Source of the DNA: DASPKA01 sp035628335
GTDB lineage: Bacteria > Patescibacteriota > Doudnabacteria > UBA920
Assembly (NCBI GenBank): GCA_035628335.1
Contig: DASPKA010000048.1
Span: 1-37,442 of the forward strand
Length of the DNA: 37,442 nt
Direction of reading: 5' to 3'
Under the pieces are notes generated by a model. The model saw only the letters and a list, made by a program, of their open reading frames with translations. It made no database searches and had not been told where the DNA came from. Both the position numbers and the translations under genes were made by a program. Below, piece by piece: positions 1 to 5,580 of this stretch. Numbering within the stretch: position 1 is the stretch's first letter; every line of letters begins with the position of its first letter.

Positions 1-264
1 GGATTTGATTTCTCAATCAAATTAATCTTCCATTCTCTATTCCATTTCTTTACCCTCTTCTCTCTTTGAATAGCAGCTTCAATAGATTCCGTTGTTTCAA
101 AATAAACTAAGTTATGGATATTGTACTTCTCTGTGAACCCCTCCACCAAGTTATTTTTATGTTCCCATACCCTTCTAATCAAATCATTGGTAACACCTAT
201 ATATAATTGTCCCATTCCTTTGACTTGCTAAAATATAAACATGATACTGTTTCTGAATATTCAT
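1..264 (-). pseudogene. GIY-YIG nuclease-like gene, frameshifted and cut by the window edge
   Basis: The minus strand from the ATG at 264 reads MNIQKQYHVYILASQRNGT, then must change frame near 205-210 to continue LYIGVTNDLIRRVWEHK and on to the window edge. The two frames together give the GIY-YIG signature (HVYIL then LYIGVTNDLIRR) of the small UvrC-type nuclease domain, usually about 80-100 aa. One extra base in the codon run after NGT explains the break. A short in-frame ATG (MGQLYIG) exists after the break but would lose the first GIY strand. Either a real pseudogene or a sequencing indel. The 3' end lies outside the window. Confidence 0.7.
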
Positions 265-310
265 ATACACCAGTTGTCTTTCCCGCCCCCGTCTTCACGA
301 GGGTAAACTC

Positions 311-362
311 CGGCGGGAATCCATGTGCTTAGCCCTGGATTCCCGCCTTCGCGGGAATGACA
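311..362. repeat. dRS3-like palindromic intergenic repeat
   Basis: Contains a short perfect palindrome ATTCCCGC-CTTC-GCGGGAAT near 340-358, and the left side (CGGGAATCCA near 314) is also an inverted match to TGGATTCCCG near 337-346. This GGATTCCCGCCTTCGCGGG form is a widespread dispersed repeat in many bacteria, similar to the neisserial dRS3 arm. Only one full copy is visible here. Confidence 0.55.
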
Positions 363-391
363 AAGAGAAGGGTAGGGGCGCCGGACGGTAC

Positions 392-685
392 TTATAATGC
401 GTCAATTTGTAGGTTGCGCAGTTGATTTAAAGAGAGGCCTAAAATGTGCTTAGTTGCGAGTAGCTTCTTAGAGAGAGCAAACTGATCTTGATATTCGTCT
501 TTCAACCTTACGAACACATTCCCTTCAGAAGCGTCTGATTCACGCTTCATATGTAGGATTATCTTTTTCCTGTTGAGCATCTTGCCCACAATTACTGCAT
601 CATCCGAACTCAACGCCTTTATATTTGGCGACTTCTCGTCTGATTCAAAAATCTGACCTATTTCAAACATTTCACTTATTCGCAT
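392..685 (-). CDS. Hypothetical 97-aa protein downstream of grpE
   Basis: I do not recognise a family. The protein is soluble, charged and without signal or membrane segment. Its ATG lies 15 bases after the stop codon of the displaced grpE 3' end (stop at 701-703), so it probably sat directly behind grpE before the element at 789-880 arrived. No clear Shine-Dalgarno site precedes it, as also for grpE and hrcA, which fits translation as part of a compact operon. Coding status rests on length and position only. Confidence 0.5.
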   Translation of the reverse strand: MRISEMFEIGQIFESDEKSPNIKALSSDDAVIVGKMLNRKKIILHMKRESDASEGNVFVRLKDEYQDQFALSKKLLATKHILGLSLNQLRNLQIDAL

Positions 686-700
686 AGCAATTTATAACCT

Positions 701-793
701 TCAATTAATAATACTGTCGTTCTTTGTTATGACCACCTGCGAGGGACGTATAACCATATCACCAATAGTGTAGCCGGTTTGGTACTCTATCAT
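701..793 (-). pseudogene. Displaced second copy of the grpE 3' end
   Basis: Bases 716-788 match the real grpE 3' end (881-953) at 63 of 73 positions with no gaps. Read on the minus strand it encodes EYQTGYTIGDMVIRPSQVVI followed by TKND, then SIIN and a stop. Of nine codons that differ from the working grpE end, eight are synonymous and one is Val for Ala. The fragment was therefore under protein-level selection for much of its history. It has its own ATG (793-791) but no start signal. It forms the left flank of the structured element at 789-880. Confidence 0.8.
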
Positions 794-880
794 AGAGGCT
801 AGCGTCGCCCCCTCACTTCGGGCAGAGCCCTACGTGAGCCTCCCCCTCTCGCCGCCTTGCGGCTATTATTGCTGTGGACC
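789..880 (+). mobile_element. Three-hairpin GC-rich element, copy 1
   Basis: A 92-bp segment between two 73-bp direct repeats (716-788 and 881-953). The core folds as three successive hairpins: a weak GGC/GCC stem around TAGCGTC, then CTCAC...GTGAG enclosing GGGC-AGA-GCCC, then GCCGC-CTT-GCGGC. Copies 2 and 3 have different stem bases that still pair. The last codons and the stop of grpE (868-866) lie in the right edge of this segment. No protein is encoded. Mobility is inferred from the three differently flanked copies. Confidence 0.65.
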
Positions 881-1378
881 GTCGTTCTTAGTAATTGCTA
901 CCTGCGAAGGGCGAATTACCATATCACCTATAGTGTAGCCGGTTTGGTACTCTTCTACTATTAAATTTTCTTCGTCGCCTGGGACGGTGCGGATGGCTTC
1001 GTGGAGGTTGGGGTCAAATTTTCTCCCTACAGATTCTATCTTTTTAACCCCTAAGCTTCCTAAAGCATCATTGAGCTGCTTAACAAGAGCACGTAACCCT
1101 TCTTGCCATTCCGAGTACCGCTTCTGGAATTCTTGAAATTCGCCCGTTCCTAACTCAGGCAAGTGTGTAAGGGCTTGCGTTAAGGAATCTAGGGCAGGCA
1201 GCAGTTTAACAATTGCTACCTGCTTTGAGAACAGCCCCAATTCCACATCTTCAGCGGTTCGTCTCCGTTTATAATTTTCAAACTCGGCAGCTGAACGCTT
1301 CCATGAGTCAAGGTATTGGTCGCGCTGCTTAATTACATCTTCCAAACTTTCTTCTGTAGTTTGTACTTTGTCGTCCAT
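866..1378 (-). CDS. grpE: GrpE nucleotide exchange factor
   Basis: GrpE releases ADP from DnaK in the cytosolic Hsp70 cycle. The 170-aa product has the expected layout: a charged N-terminal coiled coil with DSWKRSAAEFENYKRRR (about residues 24-40), a four-helix middle, and the C-terminal beta domain with VGRKFDPNLHEAI and GYTIGDMVIRPSQVAI. Its start lies two bases after the hrcA stop, so the two are co-transcribed from the CIRCE promoter. dnaK and dnaJ are not in the window. The last four residues (GPQQ) are encoded by the edge of a repeated structured element and differ from those of the displaced copy (SIIN). Confidence 0.97.
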   Translation of the reverse strand: MDDKVQTTEESLEDVIKQRDQYLDSWKRSAAEFENYKRRRTAEDVELGLFSKQVAIVKLLPALDSLTQALTHLPELGTGEFQEFQKRYSEWQEGLRALVKQLNDALGSLGVKKIESVGRKFDPNLHEAIRTVPGDEENLIVEEYQTGYTIGDMVIRPSQVAITKNDGPQQ

Positions 1379-1380
1379 AA

Positions 1381-2160
1381 TTACTTAATAATTGTGATTA
1401 AAAATATTGAACCGCCTATTCCTAGTAATTTGGAAATGTATTCCATGAACGGTAAATTCTTCTCGTACTTCATGGACTTGGGACCTATTAGCCCAACCAC
1501 GCCCTTTTTGCCGTCTGGCAATTGAACCCCAGTAACGATTACCGAGTAATCACTCTTTGGAGTTAGTTGCAGTTCTTTACCTATATACGCCTGCGCTGTA
1601 CTATTTTGGTATTTTTGTATAAGGCCTTCAGCATGCTCGTCCAGGTTGTCGAAAAATTTGGAAATTTCTTTCACATCTTCTTGGGGAAGTCCAGCCGCGG
1701 ACATAATATTAGACAAGCCAACCGCAGAAGTTTCGTCGGGAAGGAGGGTAAAAGAGGCGGCGTGTGTAGACTCTGCAAGCAGTTTAGCTAAACGCCTGCC
1801 AATCTCTGCGTTTATTCCCTGGAGCTTTAAGACTTCTGTCCGGAGGCGTTCCTGCTCTTGCATGGAGAGCTTAGTCTTCTCCATAAGCTGGTTTACAAAG
1901 TAGCGGAAACCTTTGTCTGTAGGAACACGGCCTGCTGAAGTGTGAGGCTGAGAAATGTACCCTTGTTGTTCTAGGTCCTGCATCTCATTTCGAATAGTTG
2001 CTGCACTGCACTCAAAATGGTACTTTTCAAGAATTTCTTTAGATCCAACCGGCTCCCCAGTCTCGCAGTTTTCTTTCACAACAGCTGCCAAAATTTTAGC
2101 TTGTCTTTGCGGAATCTGAACAAATAAAGGCTCCTTGTTTCTTGAAGGTTTTATTGCCAT
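1381..2160 (-). CDS. hrcA: Heat-inducible transcription repressor HrcA (short form)
   Basis: HrcA binds CIRCE and represses class I heat-shock genes. The product (259 aa from the ATG at 2160) has an N-terminal winged helix (RQAKILAAVVKENCETGEPV, then SAATIRNEMQDLEQQGYI and the TSAGRVPTDKGFRYFV signature) and a C-terminal part with SDYSVIVTGVQLPDGKKG and IGPKSMKYEKNLPFMEYI. It is shorter than the usual roughly 340 aa, mostly by loss in the central inserted domain. An in-frame ATG at 2220 exists, but it lies inside the repeated element and would add non-homologous residues, so the MAIKPS start is preferred. A perfect CIRCE lies upstream, so the gene is autoregulated. Confidence 0.95.
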   Translation of the reverse strand: MAIKPSRNKEPLFVQIPQRQAKILAAVVKENCETGEPVGSKEILEKYHFECSAATIRNEMQDLEQQGYISQPHTSAGRVPTDKGFRYFVNQLMEKTKLSMQEQERLRTEVLKLQGINAEIGRRLAKLLAESTHAASFTLLPDETSAVGLSNIMSAAGLPQEDVKEISKFFDNLDEHAEGLIQKYQNSTAQAYIGKELQLTPKSDYSVIVTGVQLPDGKKGVVGLIGPKSMKYEKNLPFMEYISKLLGIGGSIFLITIIK

Positions 2161-2170
2161 ACTATAAATG

Positions 2171-2187
2171 TAAATCATTATTAGCAC
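2171..2187 (+). repeat. Left direct repeat flanking element copy 2
   Basis: TAAATCATTATTAGCAC, identical to 2296-2312. It contains the first seven bases of a CIRCE half-site, which means part of the operator was duplicated when the element was inserted between promoter and start codon. Confidence 0.75.
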
Positions 2188-2295
2188 GACCATATACGGG
2201 GCTAGCGTCGCCCCCTCCATCGGCCATAAGCCTTATGGAGCCTCCCTCTCGTGCCCTTGGCACTAAGAGCATGCTTATAGTGGTTAACTTAAAGA
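2188..2295 (+). mobile_element. Three-hairpin GC-rich element, copy 2 (in the hrcA leader)
   Basis: A 108-bp segment between identical 17-bp direct repeats. Its stems are GGGGC-TAGCGTC-GCCCC, CTCCAT...ATGGAG enclosing GGC-CATAA-GCC, and GTGCC-CTT-GGCAC. The CTCTC before the last hairpin and the CTT loop are the same as in copies 1 and 3, while the stem bases differ with pairing kept. It lies in the 5' untranslated region of hrcA-grpE, so the mRNA must carry the structure (complementary strand), and it may affect leader folding. Confidence 0.65.
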
Positions 2296-2320
2296 TAAAT
2301 CATTATTAGCACTCTGTCAA
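2292..2320 (-). promoter_or_regulatory. Promoter of hrcA-grpE
   Basis: On the minus strand: TTGACA at 2320-2315, 17-base spacer, TATCTT at 2297-2292. The -35 box lies in the 9-base centre of the CIRCE operator, so bound HrcA would block sigma factor contact directly. The predicted transcript starts near 2285, giving a leader of about 125 bases that holds element copy 2. Confidence 0.75.
2296..2312 (+). repeat. Right direct repeat flanking element copy 2
   Basis: Identical 17-bp partner of 2171-2187. It overlaps the left arm of the CIRCE operator and the spacer and -10 side of the promoter. Confidence 0.75.
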
Positions 2321-2332
2321 GTAGAGTGCTAA
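2306..2332. promoter_or_regulatory. CIRCE operator (HrcA binding site)
   Basis: TTAGCACTC, nine bases, GAGTGCTAA: a perfect match to the CIRCE consensus. It is the binding site of HrcA, encoded just downstream on the minus strand. Confidence 0.95.
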
Positions 2333-2348
2333 TAATGTATGTTATCAA

Positions 2349-2386
2349 GAAAAAACCCGCCTTTCACTCCATTGGACGGTTTTTTC
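2349..2386 (-). terminator. Terminator of the two-component operon
   Basis: Minus strand: AAAAAACCG stem paired with CGGGTTTTTT, followed by a T run, directly after the histidine kinase stop. Confidence 0.7.
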
Positions 2387-2392
2387 TATAGG

Positions 2393-3484
2393 TTAGGTCC
2401 AGCTGGGGAGTCTGAGAACAAATTTGGTACCATGAGGCTGCACCGGTGAATGGGTAAGGTTCCCTTTCAAGAGCGCTGCATACTGCGTGGCCAATCTAAG
2501 CCCCATGCCATGTGAGGTCTTGTTAAACATTTCGTTCTTCATATCTGCTTCTTTTTCTAACCCACCCATTCCCGGGCCATCGTCTTCCACTGAAACCTCA
2601 AGAACATTTTTTGTATGGGGGAGCCATACTGCGTTTACTTTCACATTCCCGCCTGGGAAAACAAACTTAAGTGCGTTATGAAGCAAAATATCGAAAATCT
2701 CTGTAGCTAAATTTGGGTCGGTCTGCGCGACGAATTCTGGAGTCTGCGTCTCAAAAGTTATAGTTATGTTTTTTGTTTTCGCCCATTGTTCGTAACTATG
2801 TTTCCGCTGTTCAAAAAGTTTCACAAAATCCATAGACATAACTTCTGGTTGTATAATGCCGCCCTCAAGTTTTGTTGCGTTTAACAAGTCTTTAGCTACT
2901 CTGCATAAATTTAAATTTGCTTCATACGCAGACAATAGGTATGACTTCATACGTTCAGGAATCGCCTGCTTTTCTGAGAGTGCAAGAGCCAATTCCAAAT
3001 ATCCTTGAGACACACCTGCAGGGGTCTTGATCTGATGCGCAGCCATGGAAACCAAGGAGCTTTGCATGTCTTTGACATTGAACATTCGCTCGGCTTTACG
3101 TAACTTCACCACCCCTCCAAGAACTTCGCCTGTTTCTAAATCTTTAACCGGTATGCTCTTTAACACCATAGGCATCATGGTGTCGTGCTTTGTGTGGTAA
3201 AAACAGAAGAACGGCAACATTTGAGTTATACCTGTATCGAACATTCTTTGAACCGGATGACTCGTAGGCGTAATGGCATCCCCCTCTACATTTGCCCAAA
3301 GAGGGATCGCATCAAAAAAATCCTTCCCGACCAACTCTGTATCATACACATCTAAGAGCGCCAATATCTTTTGGTTGGCCGATAAAATCTTCCCATTGGG
3401 GTCTAAAAAGGTCATTCCCTCTTCAAACGCATCTTCCACTAAAGCAGCGTGGAGTGCGTCTGCAGGGAAAAAATGGTAGGGCAT
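2393..3484 (-). CDS. Soluble PAS-domain sensor histidine kinase
   Basis: Autophosphorylating kinase that would pass phosphate to the response regulator encoded three bases upstream. The 363-aa product has an N-terminal PAS-like domain (about 15-130, with GMTFLDPNGKILSANQK), a dimerisation/H box with His150 in MAAHQIKTPAG, an N box (LLHNALKFVFPGGNV), G1 (VEDDGPGMGG) and G2 (TSHGMGLRLA). There is no signal peptide or membrane segment, so the stimulus is probably cytoplasmic. The signal cannot be read from the sequence. The HQIKTP form of the H box is common in CPR kinases. Confidence 0.93.
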   Translation of the reverse strand: MPYHFFPADALHAALVEDAFEEGMTFLDPNGKILSANQKILALLDVYDTELVGKDFFDAIPLWANVEGDAITPTSHPVQRMFDTGITQMLPFFCFYHTKHDTMMPMVLKSIPVKDLETGEVLGGVVKLRKAERMFNVKDMQSSLVSMAAHQIKTPAGVSQGYLELALALSEKQAIPERMKSYLLSAYEANLNLCRVAKDLLNATKLEGGIIQPEVMSMDFVKLFEQRKHSYEQWAKTKNITITFETQTPEFVAQTDPNLATEIFDILLHNALKFVFPGGNVKVNAVWLPHTKNVLEVSVEDDGPGMGGLEKEADMKNEMFNKTSHGMGLRLATQYAALLKGNLTHSPVQPHGTKFVLRLPSWT

Positions 3485-3487
3485 ATT

Positions 3488-4162
3488 TTAGAGTTTGTCG
3501 GACTTGATTCGGTATCCAATATTTTGCACTGTTTCTATAAAATCTGCATTTGCCTTTCGTAGTTTCCTGCGCAGGTTGTACATAACCACTTCTATAAGGT
3601 TGCTTTGATGTTCTTTATTGTATCCCCAGACGTGTTCTTGAATCATTGACCGAGTACAAACACGGTCCGCTTTACGAAGAAGGAAATCCAGCAATCTAAA
3701 TTCGTTTTTGGTTAGCTTTATCCTTACGCCGTTTATCAAAACTTCATGGGTCCCATACATAACTTCAACACCACCTATAGTGAATGTATTGCTTAGGACT
3801 TGTTTAGGACGCCTTAAGAGCGCACGGACTCGTGCAACCAGTTCGGTAACCGCAAATGGCTTGGTGACATAGTCGTCAGCTCCATTATCAAGCACATCTA
3901 CCACACTACTTAACTGGTCATTTGCTGTCAAGACTAAAATAGGAACAGAAATTTCAAGCTCACGAACTCGCTTGATTATCTCTTGCCCAGTCACGAAAGG
4001 CAAGTCCAAATCAACTATTAGCAAGTCATAATCCCGCACTTCTACGCGCTCTAATGCCTGCTTACCATCCAAAGCAGTGTCAACTACGTAGTTTTCCTCC
4101 TGCAAAACGGTCTTAATGAGCTCGCTCTGTTCTTTATTGTCCTCAATTATGAGTATTACCAT
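3488..4162 (-). CDS. OmpR/PhoB-family response regulator
   Basis: Two-domain DNA-binding regulator of 224 aa. The receiver domain (1-120) has the acidic pair E7/D8, phosphoacceptor D51 in LLIVDLDLPF, the LTAND segment and Lys in DDYVTKPF. The C-terminal winged helix (125-222) has VLINGVRIKLTKNEFRLLDF and the recognition helix region NLIEVVMYNLRRKL. It is first in the operon, three bases before its partner kinase. A 9-bp inverted repeat overlapping its start codon (4162-4203) could be an autoregulatory site. Confidence 0.95.
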   Translation of the reverse strand: MVILIIEDNKEQSELIKTVLQEENYVVDTALDGKQALERVEVRDYDLLIVDLDLPFVTGQEIIKRVRELEISVPILVLTANDQLSSVVDVLDNGADDYVTKPFAVTELVARVRALLRRPKQVLSNTFTIGGVEVMYGTHEVLINGVRIKLTKNEFRLLDFLLRKADRVCTRSMIQEHVWGYNKEHQSNLIEVVMYNLRRKLRKANADFIETVQNIGYRIKSDKL

Positions 4163-4203
4163 ATACTGGTGAAAATTAAGTCTAACTTCAGTATACCAGT
4201 ATA
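4162..4203. promoter_or_regulatory. Inverted repeat at the response regulator start
   Basis: TATACTGGT (4162-4170) and ACCAGTATA (4195-4203) are perfect inverted copies, with centres 33 bp (about three helix turns) apart, next to the response regulator start codon. This fits an autoregulatory operator, but no binding data exist. Confidence 0.4.
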
Positions 4204-4209
4204 AATATG

Positions 4210-4247
4210 AAGAGAAAATGAATGGGGTATTAAAGATTAACTTTTAT
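4210..4247 (+). repeat. Left direct repeat flanking element copy 3
   Basis: 38 bp that match 4350-4387 at 37 positions (G at 4225 against A at 4365). The repeat is non-coding AT-rich sequence. Confidence 0.85.
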
Positions 4248-4349
4248 TACTAATTTATCTTTATCGATTTATAGCGGCAAGGCCGCGAGAGGGGGAGGCT
4301 CCATAAGGGCTCTGCCCGTTGGAGGGGGCGACGCAAGCCCCTATAGTAT
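4248..4349 (-). mobile_element. Three-hairpin GC-rich element, copy 3 (inverted)
   Basis: A 102-bp segment in opposite orientation to copies 1 and 2. Read on the minus strand its stems are GGGGC-TTGCGTC-GCCCC, CTCCA...TGGAG enclosing GGGC-AGA-GCCC, and GCGGC-CTT-GCCGC. The near-identical flanking repeats suggest this is the youngest insertion. It lies upstream of the two-component operon. Confidence 0.7.
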
Positions 4350-4387
4350 AAGAGAAAATGAATGAGGTATTAAAGATTAACTTTTAT
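4350..4387 (+). repeat. Right direct repeat flanking element copy 3
   Basis: Partner of 4210-4247 (37 of 38 bases identical). Confidence 0.85.
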
Positions 4388-4402
4388 ACTATTAGTAAAA
4401 TA

Positions 4403-4430
4403 TAAAAAACCCGACATCACGTCAGGTTTT
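4403..4430 (-). terminator. Terminator downstream of the small minus-strand unit
   Basis: Minus strand: AAAACCTGAC, five-base loop, GTCGGGTTTT and further T. No known gene ends here, so it probably ends a transcript that includes 4512-4613. Confidence 0.65.
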
Positions 4431-4511
4431 GCTTATTACGGAGTGCATACCCCCGTAGTTGTCCATGCTGGGCATGGGCTTAGATTCATGCTACATATGA
4501 AGTTGTTTAAT

Positions 4512-4613
4512 TTAACGATACCCTTGGTTTGAACGCCTTGGGTTTTTATACTCGCCCAGAGGGCGCATTGCAAGCGAACGCTTGTGCGACGCTTTGTTCT
4601 TCGATGTTCTCAT
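4512..4613 (-). CDS. Possible 33-aa basic peptide or small RNA unit
   Basis: An ATG-started frame encodes a Lys/Arg-rich 33-aa peptide beginning MRTSKNKASHKR. It is followed after about 75 bases by an intrinsic terminator on the same strand. There is no Shine-Dalgarno site, so a leaderless or non-coding transcript is equally likely. The region also holds local hairpins (CGTCGCACAAGCG pairing with CGCTTGCAATGCG). The rest of the 590-base interval 4163-4753 holds element copy 3 and the promoter of the next gene. Confidence 0.25.
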   Translation of the reverse strand: MRTSKNKASHKRSLAMRPLGEYKNPRRSNQGYR

Positions 4614-4697
4614 AATATTACTATATCGAACACACATTATTCTAAAATGAAAAGTACAGCAGTTAAGCTTAGATGAATTGCATATGAAAAAAATCTA

Positions 4698-4726
4698 TTG
4701 ACAATATGAAAAAAACACCGTATAAC
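4698..4726 (+). promoter_or_regulatory. Strong sigma-70-type promoter
   Basis: TTGACA (4698-4703), 17-base spacer, TATAAC (4721-4726), followed by AAGGAGG four bases before the ATG at 4754. Confidence 0.85.
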
Positions 4727-4753
4727 AAAACTATCTCCCAGTAAGGAGGAGGT

Positions 4754-5524
4754 ATGAAACAAAGCATCAGGGGGATGCTAACAACAGAGATGACGATCTC
4801 GTTATCTCTGCAGAAGCGTTGGAATAAAAAGAACTTAAACCCACTAAGCTACTTGCCAACAGAGCTAAAGGGACGCGGTATAACTCCCGAACAAAATAAA
4901 ATTGTAAATCAAGGATTCGGGGGAAAAGCGTCTGCGTATGCTGGGGGACAAGTAGATCTTCTACCACACTCCCCGTACGGATTGTGGCCGAAGGGTCGGT
5001 CAGTTCTATATTATGGTTATGGAAGGGGTTATGACCGCTCATTCATTCACCGAGTAGCTCATCGTGGTCTCCATACGGAGATCCATGATATTAGTACTGT
5101 TGCATGTCACAATGCTGAGCAGTACATTGAGAGTCACCGTGAGGAGTGGGGCGAATTCACACCTACTGTTACCGTGTCCGACGTGCGTTATTTCTCAGCA
5201 CTGCCACACCATGACTATGCGCTCATATACGCTTGCAGATTGCTAGGGGCACTTGATGATACTGACTTGCGTTTAACGCTTAACGGGTTTGGCAGGCACT
5301 TCCTGGACCAAGACCATCCCGTGCGGTTGGTTGTCATTGAAGCCTTTAGTAATGACAACCCTCATGTGGTCCAAGGTCCGACTATGCGGTTGCGACCGTT
5401 GTCATTGTTTGCTGATTACCTACAGCGGGGATCAGCACGCAAGATACAGGTTCTCCCCTCAAAAGACACCATTAGCTACTACCATAAACGGTATCGGCCA
5501 GTGGTCTTCATCCCCTATTACTGA
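4754..5524 (+). CDS. Methyltransferase-like protein (degenerate Rossmann fold)
   Basis: 256-aa soluble protein with its own strong promoter, Shine-Dalgarno site and terminator. Residues about 83-115 (VLYYGYGRGYDRSFIHRV, then GLHTEIHDIS) look like motif I and the acidic end of strand 2 of a class I SAM-dependent methyltransferase. Later DVRYFSALPHHDYALIYACR resembles motifs III-IV and RLVVIEAFS a later core strand. The glycine loop is YGYGRG rather than the usual GxGxG, so SAM binding is uncertain. I cannot name a substrate; a catalytically dead relative is possible. Confidence 0.5.
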   Translation: MKQSIRGMLTTEMTISLSLQKRWNKKNLNPLSYLPTELKGRGITPEQNKIVNQGFGGKASAYAGGQVDLLPHSPYGLWPKGRSVLYYGYGRGYDRSFIHRVAHRGLHTEIHDISTVACHNAEQYIESHREEWGEFTPTVTVSDVRYFSALPHHDYALIYACRLLGALDDTDLRLTLNGFGRHFLDQDHPVRLVVIEAFSNDNPHVVQGPTMRLRPLSLFADYLQRGSARKIQVLPSKDTISYYHKRYRPVVFIPYY

Positions 5525-5539
5525 TGCCCTATTAGCATC

Positions 5540-5578
5540 GGGAGCCTGTTTCTAGCACAGGCTCCCACCTATTTTTAT
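5540..5578 (+). terminator. Intrinsic terminator
   Basis: GGGAGCCTG...CAGGCTCCC stem (5540-5548 with 5558-5566) followed by a T-rich tail, just after the methyltransferase-like gene. Confidence 0.85.
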
Positions 5579-5580
5579 AT

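Noticed and set aside
716..953. Direct repeats with a spacer as a CRISPR array
   Set aside because: Only two copies, 73 bp long and derived from the grpE coding sequence; no further repeats and no cas genes.
2161..2220. Longer HrcA with an N-terminal membrane segment
   Set aside because: The extra residues are read from the repeated element and the leader; HrcA is cytosolic and the family starts near the RQAKILAAVV helix.
4403..4613. A known small RNA class (6S, tmRNA, RNase P)
   Set aside because: Too short and lacking the conserved cores of these RNAs.
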